From assembly GCA_037176725.1 (NCBI GenBank), contig JAZBRS010000060.1, positions 58,742,001 to 58,806,000 of the forward strand: DNA of 64,000 bases, given 5' to 3'. This DNA comes from Posidonia oceanica (lineage: Eukaryota > Streptophyta > Magnoliopsida > Alismatales > Posidoniaceae). Shown in pieces: positions 11,201-21,363 of this stretch. The notes beneath the pieces were generated by a model. That model ran no database searches, was not told the DNA's origin, and saw only the letters and a list, made by a program, of their open reading frames with translations. The position numbers and the translations under genes were made by a program. Position 1 is the stretch's first letter. Every line of letters starts with the position of its first letter.

Positions 11201-11607
11201 AGCAAATGGAAGGCTTAGGAGTTTCGGAAAGGAGTGAAACTTGGCAGGCGTGGGGTCTAGGGTTTCTAGTTTTGGTCCCAGAGTTTTGGTTTCGTTTTGA
11301 GGAAGTTTTGGAGGGGTTTTGAGGTGTAGAAAAAGGGTATTTTTGTCTAAGTTTCCTAGGGTTTTTGGGAGGGGTTTGGTTTGAGATTTTGCAGGCTTTT
11401 TGGTGGGTTTACTAAGTCATCAGGGGTGAGTTTTCCTATGGATTTTGGTGGATTTTCAGGTTCGGGAAAGGGGGTAATCCTAGGTCAGGTTTGGGCTTGT
11501 TTTGAGGGGAAAGAAGGAGAGGGAGGTGTGGATTTGGGTCTAGATTCGGGTCCAACAGCCACCGGAAGGCTCCAAACGATCCAGCCTGTCAAAATGGGGT
11601 GTCAACA

Positions 11608-12244
11608 CCTGGCACCGGTTGTCCTGGCAGAGACGTACCGCGGACTGGACCGCATCTCGCATCGCTACCGCCACTTCCATGGTTGCGGAGCACTCATTTA
11701 GGTCTGGCTAGCCGCACACACTGAGATAGACCTTCTGCGCCCCCAAGTACATGCTTTCGAGGCCTACTGCAACAGCGGCCATGCCAAGGCAGTCAAGAGC
11801 GTCAAGGAAGAACACGAAAGGCTATCAGGACTGACAGATGACACAGTAACCTGGCGCATCATTCCTTCTGCAGCCGAACCATTCACTGTCTTCTTCAATG
11901 CGCGCGACATGCGGTTGGTTGTGCTACCAGGATTCACCACGGGTGTGGAATACCACCCTATCAGAGTCATGCGCCAGTTCGGCTTCCGGCAAGATGCCTA
12001 TGTCGACAGCACAGCACCTAGGCTCCTTCAAGAATATCCCCTCAGTACAATTGCCCCGACGAAGGAGCTGGCCAACCTAACGCAGCATGGGGTGCGATCA
12101 ACAGACATCGCGGCTATAAGAGGTGTGCGATGTACTCCTGAGTACATCGCTGAAGTCCAGGACCTCTGGCCCATTGACGAAGTCCCGCCAAGCGGTCCCT
12201 TGTTCCCTGACTCTGGAAAATCGAAGAAGGCCCGAATCAGTTAG
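11608..12244 (+). pseudogene. DUF7745 3' fragment, second copy of A (disrupted)
   Basis: It begins abruptly at CCTGGCACCGG next to the LTR end and corresponds to 2573-3209 of the intact copy (constant offset 9035). It is nearly identical but has TAG at 11699-11701 where the intact copy has CAG. The rest of the frame is open to TAG at 12242-12244. The N-terminal half is missing because element X inserted here. A fused frame reading from the LTR into this fragment (11381-11701) is accidental. Confidence 0.88.
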
Positions 12245-12620
12245 AGCCGTCATGCAGCTGTCACTCTATTTTCCTTTCAAGTTGTGCTGTACTTTTTAGC
12301 CTGCCACAGGCATGTAACCAACAGTTCTATCAATGCAAAAGCGTTTTGTGCTGGCTGTTCACATTTCAAAGCTGATTAATGCATTCCATGCTCCTTGCCG
12401 CACACATCCGGAGGCCCCTGGCCCGACTTGTTGCCTGCGTGACGAAAGTCCTCAGCAAACGACCCAGGCTCCAGGATCTCTGCGGACCCGCGTCGTCAAA
12501 TCCTGCTACCGGACATCCCCAGCTGCGTCTTCATCGGGCCGGTACCCCAAACTTCTCGTCTGACAAACACGTCAGTTTTGTCCATCCTTCGCCTTTCGAT
12601 GCCAGGGACGTTTCGACCAA

Positions 12621-12647
12621 CCCCTGGTATCACCCTGATACTAGGGG
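12621..12647 (+). other. 3'UTR hairpin, 11-bp arms, 5-base loop
   Basis: CCCCTGGTATC - ACCCT - GATACTAGGGG: arms pair with one C-to-T mismatch. The D equivalent (29549-29575) has CCCCTGGTGTC and GACACCAGGGG, a compensated difference. Confidence 0.75.
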
Positions 12648-14625
12648 CATCTTTTCCGATGCCTCGCGGTATCTCATCCATGTCACCACCTTCCTCTTTG
12701 CCGGCCGATAAGTCCGATATCTTATCAACTTTTTTCAATCAATCAATCTCATTATTATTTCATCCCCTCCTTGCCGGCCGATAAGTCCGATATCTTATCA
12801 CCTCTTTATCAAGCAATCTCATCATTATCTCATCCCCCTCTTTAGCAATCAATCTCATCATTATCTCACCCCCCTTCTTTAGCAATAGCTCTCATCATTA
12901 CCTCATCTCCCTTCTTTAGCAATAGCTCTCATCATTATCTCATCCCCTCTTATCAAGCAATCAATCACTCACCAATCGATCACTCATCAATCAATCACCC
13001 AGCAATCAATCACTCACCAATCGATCACTCATCAATCAATCATTCATCAATCAAGCACTCTCAGGCTGATATCCTAAACTATCTGCTCTCAGGCTGATAT
13101 CCTAAACTATCTACTCTCAGGCTGATATCCTAAACTATCTGCTCTCAGGCTGATATCCTAAACTATCTGCTCAGGCTAATATCCTAAACTATCTGCTCAG
13201 GCTGATATCCTAAACTATCTGCTCTCAGGCTGATATCCTAAACTATCTGCTCTCAGGCTGATAACCTAAACTATCATCTCGGCCGATCCATGGTTGGCCC
13301 GCAGTTGTGTTATACGGCTGACACCCAGTAACTGTCACTCGTAATTGCCCTTTCCAGTTGATAGGACTGTAAACTATCGTTCCAGTTGATAGGACTGTAA
13401 ACTATCGCTCTTGGCTGATGATCCAAAACTCATCCTAGGCTGATAACCTAAACTATCACTGGCAATTACGTTATACGGCTGATATCCAGTAACTATCCCT
13501 TGCAATTGCTCTTTCCGGTTGATAGGACCGTAAACTATCATTCTCTGGCTGATGATCCAAAACTCATCCTAGGCTGATAACCTAAACTATCACTCGCAAT
13601 TGCATTATACGGCTGATATCCAGTAACTATCACTCGCAAACACCCTTTTCCAGTTGATAGGACTGTAAACTATCGTTCCAGTCGATAGGACTGTAAACTA
13701 TCATTCTCTGGCTGATGATCCAAAACTCATCCTGGGCTGATATCCAAAACTATCACGGGTTTGCGTTATACGGCTGATATCCAGTAACTATCCCTCATAA
13801 TTGCTCTTTCCGGTTGATAGGACCGTAAACTATCGCTAGGCTGATAACCTAAACTATCGCTAGGCTGATAACCTAAACTATCACTTGCAATTATGTTATA
13901 CGGCTGATATCCAGTAACTATCCCTCATGGTTTGCCCTTTCCAGTTGATAGGACTGTAAACTATCGTTCTAGTTGATAGGACTGTAAACTATCATTCTCT
14001 GGCTGATGATCCAAAACTCATCCTAGGCTGATAACCTAAACTATCACTTGCAACCATGTTATACGGCTGATATCCAGTAACTATCACTCACAACTGCACC
14101 TTCCAGTTGATAGGACTGTAAACTATCATTCCAGTTGATAGGACTGTAAACTATCGTTCCGGTTGATAGGACCGTAAACTATCGCCCTCGGCTGATGATC
14201 TGAAACTCATCCGGTCGATGAGTCCAACAACTTATCACCTCCTCCGCGCGGCTTCGTCCCAAAGGATGGAGCCCCGCATCCTTCCGCGTCTGGGAAAGGG
14301 TCCATCTCTCCCGTCGCACTTTTGTGAGCATTGGCCATTCTTCTTTCTATAGCAGGTCTGGACTTCCCACCAAGCTCCGCGGCGCACTGCAACGCCCCTC
14401 TTCAACGTCATCGGCGTCACCAGCATCATCCGCGTCGTCTCGACTTCCCCATCGGTACTAACTTCAGCACTAACTTTTGCATCGCATCCGCATTAGCATG
14501 CATCGCATACATGGCATTTCATCCATCTGCACCGGCACATTGCACTGCGGCAACGATCTACGATGTTCGGCGCATCCGCCGAATAAGTGGCTCACGCCGA
14601 TAACAACCCTCTGCTCTAGCCAGTC

Positions 14626-14709
14626 AAATGGGGTGTCCCGTCAACCCTGAGCAACGGCCTCGCTTCGCTCGGCCTCGCTCAGGGAGGGGCATCTGTAGAC
14701 ACCCCATTT
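14626..14709 (+). other. Long stem-loop spanning the polypurine tract and 3' LTR start (A)
   Basis: Outer arms AAATGGGGTGTC (14626-14637) and GACACCCCATTT (14698-14709, inside the LTR) pair perfectly over 12 bp. A nested stem, CCCTGAGC (14645-14652) with GCTCAGGG (14677-14684), pairs over 8 bp. The PPT falls between the nested stem and the outer right arm. Element D keeps the same architecture. Confidence 0.75.
14681..14693 (+). promoter_or_regulatory. Polypurine tract of element A
   Basis: AGGGAGGGGCATC lies directly before TGTAGACACCCC, the LTR start. Its reverse complement lies at the same place in D. It is the expected plus-strand primer site. Confidence 0.8.
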
Positions 14710-15102
14710 TGATAGGCCGGATCGATTGGAACCTTCTGGTAGCTGCTGAACCCAAATCTAGACCCAAACCCACACCTTTCTCTTCCTCTGTTCCCTCAAA
14801 ACAAGCCCAAATTCAACCTAGGATTACCCCCCTTTCTCGAACCTGAAAACTAACCAAAATCCATAGGAAAACTCACCCTTGATGACTTAGCAAACCCACA
14901 AAAAAGCCTGCAAAATTTCAAACCAGAACCCCTCCCAAAAACCCTAGGAAACTTAGGCAAAACTACCCTTTTTCTACACCTTGAAACCCCTCCAAAACTT
15001 TCTCAAAACAAAACCAAAACCCTGGGACCAAGACTAGAAACCCTAGACCCCACACTTGCCAAGTTTCATCCCTTTCCAAGACCTCTAAGCCCTCCTTTTG
15101 GC

Positions 15103-15172
15103 CGAATTATCGTTTTCTCTCTCCGGGATTATCGTTTTCTCTCTCCTCTCTCTCTCTCCTGATTATCGTCTC
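15103..15172 (+). promoter_or_regulatory. GATTATCG / CTCT repeat in U3 of LTR A
   Basis: Reverse-complement counterpart of the X block: three ATTATCG motifs separated by CTCTCTCT tracts. Conserved in all five LTRs; candidate U3 enhancer by position. Confidence 0.5.
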
Positions 15173-16068
15173 TCTTTTCATCCCCTTCTTGCCCTTTTTC
15201 TGGCTTGGCTGTGGGCCCCCTTTGTACGTCTATCCCTTCTCTATCTTATTCCTATTTTTATTTTATTTTTAGCATTTTCCCTGAAATTTAAAAATCATTT
15301 CCCTCAAACCTATCTCTTTTCCCTCTATTTCCCTCCTTTTCCCATTTCTTTCCTCCTCCTCCTCTTTCCCTTTTCTCTCTTTTGCAAAAATCCATAAAAA
15401 GCCCTAAAAATCTGTAAAACTCCAAAACATAAGAGAAACAAATCAGAACTCTAAGAAAAATAATTTAAAAATATTAAACAAACAATTAAAAACCTAAACC
15501 TAATTAAATCAAGCTAAAAGGGAAATCAAGCATGCAAGCTAAAAAATGCAGAACAAACCAAAAGAAAATGCTGAAAAATCAAGGAAAAAACTAAAATAAA
15601 ATCCAAACCAACCAAAAGTTAAGACCCTATCAAAAATGATCAAAAACAAACCCTAAGAAGAAGTAAAACAATTAAAAACACCAAGATAAACAATTAATGA
15701 AAGAAAAAAAGCTTAACTTAACAAACCTAAGAAAGACAACCTAAGAACTTAAACAAAAAAGAGAAAATGAGAAACAATTAAGAAGACTTAAAAACACTTA
15801 ATCAGACAAGAGAAACCTAATTAAAAAACATCAAGAAAAGTTAATAAAAGAAAAAAAATTACAAAACCTAATTCAAAAGATTTAAGAAAGAAAATCCTAA
15901 AAGACTAAAATTAAAAGCCCAAAACCCACTCTAATTAACCTAAAAATAAATCTTAAAAATCCTAATTAACATCCTAAAATGCTTAACAAGAAAAACATAG
16001 TTAACAAAACAATTTAAAAGATTTAACAAACACCTAATCAAATGGAAAACAAATTAAGAACAAAACAA

Positions 16069-16085
16069 AACCCTAAAACCCTAAT
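16069..16085 (+). promoter_or_regulatory. Double telo-box-like AAAACCCTAA in U3 of LTR A
   Basis: Two consecutive AACCCTAA-type motifs. They recur in inverse at 10229-10247, 25817-25834, 44750-44767 and 61928-61946, always about 1370 bp from the U3 end. Telo-boxes are known plant promoter elements; use here is inferred. Confidence 0.45.
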
Positions 16086-19000
16086 CAAGCCCAAAACACA
16101 CTAATTAACCCCAAAACAGTCATTAAAAAATCTAATTAAAATCCTAACTCATAGCACAACCTTTCTAATATTTTTACTTATTTTTAATTTATTTTTTTTT
16201 TATTTTATTGCTTTTCCTTTCCTCTCTTTCTTTCTTCCTTCTCATTTTCATTTTCTCTTTTCTCTTTGCTGGGCCCGTTAGCCCATTTCCTTTTTTTCCT
16301 TTTTTTTTTTTTTTTTCCTTTTTCAAACCGCGGCCCGGCCCACGGCTACAGCTTCGTCTTCCTCCTTTCCCTCCGCACAGTACGTGCTCGGCGCTTCGCT
16401 CCGTCTGCAATTCCTGCCACAGCAGCGTCGCAATTCCTGCCATGGCCAGGCTTGCGCTCGCACACCTCTGCCCGGACCGGACCGGCGTGCGCCGCACCAC
16501 GTCCGTGCTCCTGCCACCGCCCCTTTGCATTAAATTGTCACAGCTTTGCAGTCCTGAAAAACCAAGAGAGGAGGAGAGATCAAAACAGGAACCAGAAGGA
16601 GAGGAAGAGGAACGGAGAGTTGAGAGAGACATCCCGGAGAGAGATCCGAATTCCAGAGCATTCCCACTCCTGGAATTTCTCGACTTTCCTCCTCTGAATT
16701 CAGAAAATCCTTCTCTTCTTTCTCCGGTAACCCAACACCATTGGAGGCCTTCACTTCTCTCCCATTTAGTCCCCCAAACTCACCCAGCAAACGAGCCAGC
16801 TTCCTTCACCATTTCCCGGCCATTCCACCACTAAAACACCACCGGATCACCCGCAGAAAGCCGACAGCAACCCAACACTTCTCATCCCAGAATTGCCTCC
16901 ACCACAGCTCACTACTTCTTCCCAAAATCCACCCGGATATCTGCCTGAACTCCACCTCCCAAAGCCACCCGACCTTCAGCCCTTTCCCTCACCACAGACT
17001 GCAAACTTCACCACAAACACCTTACCTCACCTCAGACCCAAAATCAGCCCGACTCCCAATCTCACTCCACACTCACCAGAAAACCCCTCCGATCATCCAC
17101 ACAGCTTCGCCGAACTCCCAGCAATCTCCCTGAAGGCTCCGCTTCGCCGGACGAGCAGCGGACAAGGCCCCCCACCTCCGGCTGCATTCTGTCAACCCAA
17201 AAAACCCAATCTTCCGCTCGAGCTGCAGAAGCGCCATCCGATCATCCGAGGAGCTCCGGAAGAACGTCCTGAAGAAGCCCCAACCACCGCGAGCCGCTGG
17301 AGTTCACCGCTGCAACCAGACGAGGACCGCCGGTCACCTCCGATTCTGTCGAGGTCGGGAGCGCGCTCCAGACACGAACACAGGTAATTTCTTACCTCCC
17401 CCGTTCTCTCTCCTCTCCCTGCTGCTTTCCCGCCGATCAGAAGCCAGTTCCCAGCCCTCCTGCTCCGATCATGACTCGCCGGACAGTTCATCTTCTCCGG
17501 CGCCGGCCTCCTGTCCCCCTGATGCTCCAGCCGACAGAACGTTTCCCCGGTGATCCCCAGAGCTCCACACGGTCGCCGGTAGCGCCCTCCGCCAATCTGC
17601 GCCTCCTCAGCCTCCCCTATCGGCGGCCACGAGCTCTGATGGCTTTATGCTACAGTGCTCGTCACCATCGACGAACACTGTGCATTTATTTTCTTAGTTA
17701 TAAGGTTTCTGTGCCAATATTGCATATCTGCCTTAAGTTTTTCCATTTTTGCATTCTGGTCCTTAGTTTATTTAATCTGCTTAGTTTCTGATTTAATATC
17801 ATGCTACATTGCAGCTTTTATTCATGCTTTTCTGTATTTGCAATCTAGTCCTGTTACTGTGCTGTGCTGTTGTATTTTTTTTGCATTTTAGCCCCTCTGT
17901 TTTCGATTTTTGCACTTAAGTCCTGCTCTAAATCAGTTCATTTAATTGCATGCATTTTACCATATGAAATTGCATTCTGCACCCCTTTATGTTTCTGATT
18001 TTGCACTTAGGTCCATGCACTGTAGAAACTTAGGTTTTATTTTTGATTTTTGCATACTGCATTGCATATTTTGCCTTCTGGTTTTGCATTTTTGCATTTA
18101 GGTCCATTTTAAATGGACAGTAACTGTTTTCCATGCATTTTGGCTTATTGCATTGCATTTTTAACCCTGTTATTCCCAAAAATTGCACATCAGTCCTGTC
18201 TTCTGATTTCAGAGCATGTTTACCATATAAAATTGTATATTTGACCTCTGCATGATTCAAAAATTACACATAGGTCCTTGCATCCTTTAAAGATCATGTA
18301 AAAAGATTGTTTTGCCCCTAAAGTTGCATCTTAGCTCCTATGCTTACAAAATTGCATGTAGGCCCTCCACTTGCATTCCCAGACTCCCCAGAACCCTGTT
18401 TTCTGGAAAATTTACACTTTAGACCCTAGTTTTTTTCCGAAATTGCACTCTGATTTCCATTTATTTTCAAAACTTCTTCTGATGCATACCCTCTTTTCAA
18501 AATAGCTTTCTGAACCCAATCTTTTGCAAAATAACCCTCTGCCCTCTCCTGTTTTCAAAACTCTCTCCTGTGGGCCCCATCCTTTTTGAAAAATTGCATT
18601 TAGCCCCCTTCTCTTTTCAAAAATGGCATTTGAACCTCTGTTTTTCTAAAAATTCCCCTCTTTGTCTTTGCTTGCATCTTGCATGCATCCTGCATTCATT
18701 TAGCTTTGCATTTTTAGCATCTCTTTGCACACACTAAGCACCTTTAGCTCCCCTTCACTTGGGAGGACCTTTTGCACATCCCTAGGACCTCCTGAACACT
18801 TAGATCTGTTCTTCTCCCCTGTTCTGGCCCTCCTGCCTTGAAGCTGCGATATCTTCCGATCCGGCCATTGGATCTTCTCAAGTAAGCTGCCCAGGCGACC
18901 GCAGCGAAGCGCTCTTCAGCATGGACCAAGCAGATCTCAGATCAGGCTCCCGGATTTCCAAGTATGTCCTCCTGAACCCCTACATTGCATTCATTTGCAT

Positions 19001-19424
19001 GCCATTTGCATAGTTTTCCTCGTTTTCGATTTCTGTCTTTTTAAGCATGTAGAATAGGGCCTCCTCTTCTTGTCTATCAACTCAGATCCCTGTTTCGCGT
19101 ACTCTTGGGCGTTTTGTGTTGAGTTTTCCCTGGATTCAGCACTTAATGTGACTTTCTTCCTCCTTTTCCACGATCTGATCGCATCGCGAGCTTTGGGCAG
19201 CGTGCGAGACACACTGTGGAACGGTTTAGTGGGAAATGGTCGCAAGAGAGGTGGTAATCCCCCCATTTGCTCACTCTCCCCTTTGTAGGTCTTCACACCT
19301 ACTCTGTGTGGCCCCGAACAGTGCCTGTTCTCACACATGCGTTGTTCTACCTCCCCTTTTACTGCTCCTAATCTTTTCCTTGCATTTGCATTCGCACGGC
19401 TTTTTCCGAGGTTTTATCTCGCAG

Positions 19425-19680
19425 TTCTTGGCACCGTTTCGCGTGCCCGCTCTCGTTTTGGCACCGTTTTGCGTGCCTGCTTTGTCTTTCGCGTCGTTTT
19501 GCGCGCTCGCCCTGTTTTTGGCACAGTTTTGCATGCCCGTCATCGCCTTTTACACCGATTCGCGTGCCGCCTTGCTTTCTCGCCCGTTTTGCATGCCGAC
19601 CTTGTCTTTTTGCACCGTTTTGCGCGCTTTCTTGTTTTTTGCCTCGTTTTGCGTGCTTTACGTTGTTTTCTTTTGCATGT
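19425..19680 (+). repeat. ~30-bp U5 tandem repeat, LTR A
   Basis: About eight diverged units around GCACCGTTTTGCGTGCC, the reverse complement of the array in LTR X. Frames such as 19337-19786 are repeat translations. Confidence 0.75.
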
Positions 19681-20365
19681 CGATCGCATTGCGTGGTTTT
19701 GTCGTTGTTTTGCTTTTTCGCTTGCATTTGCATATAGGGCTGTGATGCTTACTGCCTGGAGCTCTCACGAGCCAGGTTTCGCCTAGTTCGGAACACAGAC
19801 AGCGTAGCTGAGCACTTAGACAGCACATTTACTTCCTTGCCCTACATCTCTCCACTTAGAGCACACCTTTGAGCATTTAGATAGGCATTCATCGGCACTT
19901 AGGCATCTAAAGTCTGCATTTCCCTGCGTATGCGAGCGTAAGCCTAGAAAGACCGATTCTCGGGCGTGTCGGGGGTGCCTAACACCTTCCCCGTGCGTAA
20001 CAGGAGTCCTTGCCCTCTCTCTTGGCCCGCAATGACCATATTGCCCTTATCCTAGGCACGAGTCATATCATTTGCATTCATTTGCATCTCATTTCTTCTG
20101 CATTGCCTTGCGTTGCATCTTTTGCTCGGTTTTGCGTGGTTGTTCACGCATTTCCCCGGTTTTCCTTGTCTCCTGATCTAATAGACTTGGTGGCGACTCC
20201 GATTTTGTCTTATCTTCTTCTTTTCTTCCTCTTTTTCCCTCTTTTAAATGTTTTTGAGTTAGGTTTTCCTTCTCGGACATAGCCGCTTATAGTGAACCTG
20301 ATTCTGATCGGTGCACACGAGCTTTGGCAATGTGCATGGACGATCTGAACACCGGGATTACTACA

Positions 20366-21363
20366 ATATCACTTTTCTTTTCCTTCGCGATAGATAGGTC
20401 CGAATCCTATCCTTCCAGTCGATAAGTCCAAACTTATCACAATTCTTTTCTTTTGCGGTCGATAGGTCCAAAACCGATCTTTCTGATCGATAAGTCCGAA
20501 ACATATCACTTTTCTTTTCCATTGCTGTCGACAGGTCCGAAACCTATCCTTTCGGTCGATAAGTCTGAAACTTATCACTTTTCTTTTCCTTTGCAGTCGA
20601 TCGGTCCGAAACTAATCCTCCCGGTCGATAAGTCCTAAACTTATCACTTTTCATTTCCTTTGCGTTCTAGAGGCCTGAAACCTATCCTTCCAGTTGATAA
20701 GTCTGAAACTTATCACTTTTCATTACCTTTGCGGTCAATAAGTCCGAAACTAATCCTTTCGGTCGACAAGTCCGAAACTTATCACTTTTCTTTTCCTTCG
20801 CGGTTGATAGGTCGGAAACCTATCCATCGAGTCGAAAAGTCTGAAACTTATCACTTTGCTTTTCCTTTGCAGTCGATAGGTCCGAAACGTATCCGTCCGG
20901 TCGATAGGACCGAAACTTATCACTTTCCTTTTCCAATGCGGTCGATAGGTCTGAAACCTATCCTTCCAGTTGATAAGTCTAAAACTTATCTCTTTTCTTT
21001 TCCTTTGCGGTCGATAGGTCCGAAACCTATCCTTCCAGTCGATAAGTCAGAAACATATCACTTTTCTTTTCCATTGCGGTCGATATGTCCGAAACTTACC
21101 ACTTTTTTTTTCCTTTGCAGTCGATAGGTCCGAAACCTATCCTTCCGGTCGATAAGTCCAAAACTTATCACTTTTCATTTCCTTTGCAGTCGATTGATCC
21201 AAAACCTATCCTTCCAATCGATTAGTCCGAAACTTATCACTTTCCATTTCCATTATGGTCGATAGGTCCAAAACCTATCCATGCGGTCCTTAAGTCCGAA
21301 ACTAATCACTTTTCTTTTCCATTGCGGTCGATAGGTCCGTAACCTGTCCTTCCAGTCAATAAG
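20366..21363. repeat. 69-bp satellite, left segment
   Basis: About 14 monomers of the same satellite as 46143-57539, each with GATAGGTCCGAAACCTATC-type and GATAAGTCCGAAACTTATC-type dyads and a CACTTTTCTTTTCCTTTGC linker. It is bounded left by the A LTR and right by element D. The last five bases (ATAAG) are the D target-site duplication. Confidence 0.92.
21359..21363. repeat. Target-site duplication of element D, left copy
   Basis: ATAAG, repeated at 46143-46147 directly after the other LTR end. Five bases is the usual Ty3/gypsy duplication length. Confidence 0.9.

Larger units (their letters stand above)
5123..11607 (-). mobile_element. Truncated minus-strand Tat element X (5' leader plus 5' LTR)
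   Basis: Read on the minus strand, this starts with a complete LTR (11607 down to 6283), continues through a primer binding site (6281-6264) and about 1.1 kb of leader, and stops at 5123 before any gag sequence. The leader from about 5285 matches the D leader at 39260-40219. The LTR terminus at 11607 abuts CCTGG inside a DUF7745 frame, so X once inserted there; the matching CCTGG left of X is absent because the left part of X is lost. At 5122/5123 the leader is fused to the tandem repeats of A's first 3'UTR copy. Confidence 0.75.
6283..11607 (-). repeat. 5' LTR of element X (5325 bp)
   Basis: It is bounded by TG (plus-strand TGTAGTAATC) and CA (GGGGTGTCAACA). In LTR orientation it has a U3 start TGTTGACACCCC, a (GATAATC)3 purine block (11131-11200), a T/A-rich stretch with a double telo-box (10229-10247), a GC-rich central part (8680-9960), then U5 with a 30-bp tandem repeat and the conserved U5 block (6590-6720). 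It is the shortest LTR of the five but carries the longest 30-bp array. Confidence 0.88.
12245..14693 (+). repeat. 3'UTR of element A, second copy, complete to the LTR
   Basis: It duplicates 3210-5122 up to 14180, with scattered single-base differences and about 23 extra bases in the hairpin region, then continues with about 510 bp missing from the first copy. That tail holds GATGAGTCC/ACTTATC remnants, a moderately GC-rich stretch (14240-14600), a stem-loop region and the polypurine tract. It keeps the arrays with GATATCCTAAACTATC (from about 13060) and the mosaic blocks every 130-163 bp. Confidence 0.85.
1..20365 (+). mobile_element. Tat/Ogre-like Ty3-gypsy element A, 5' truncated by the window and interrupted
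   Basis: This plus-strand element is seen from the integrase core onward. In order it has the end of pol (2-661), a spacer, a DUF7745 ORF (1923-3209), a tandem-repeat 3'UTR, a second copy of the DUF7745 3' half and 3'UTR (11608-14693), a polypurine tract and a 3' LTR (14694-20365). Its 5' LTR, gag, protease and RT lie left of the window. Truncated element X (5123-11607, minus strand) sits between the two 3'UTR copies. After the final CA at 20364-20365 the sequence is 69-bp satellite, so A was inserted into the array. ATATC at 20366-20370 is the candidate right target-site duplication, but its partner is off-window. Lineage assignment rests on integrase C-terminal similarity to Tat elements and on LTR size. 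Confidence 0.8.
14694..20365 (+). repeat. 3' LTR of element A (5672 bp)
   Basis: TG at 14694 follows the PPT; CA at 20364-20365 is followed by satellite. Along the plus strand: U3 start, (GATTATCG)3 with CTCTCT tracts (15103-15172), A-rich stretch with a double telo-box (16069-16085), GC-rich part (16320-17640), T-rich GCATTT-word region, a repeat of about 30 bp in U5 (19425-19680, about 8 units of the TTTTGCGTGC type), the conserved U5 block (19927-20062) and terminus ATTACTACA. The frames inside it (e.g. 16208-16834) are not conserved and are not called. Confidence 0.9.

Noticed and set aside
11381..11701. 106-codon frame running from LTR X into DUF7745
   Set aside because: An accidental fusion at the insertion point, ending at a mutated CAG codon; not a designed chimeric gene.
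16208..16834. 208-codon frame in LTR A
   Set aside because: It lies in the GC-rich middle of the LTR, begins in a pyrimidine tract, and is not conserved as a protein in the other four LTRs.
6283..20365. Treating LTR X and LTR A as the two ends of one element
   Set aside because: They are in opposite orientation, X joins the middle of a DUF7745 frame, and only LTR A follows a polypurine tract.
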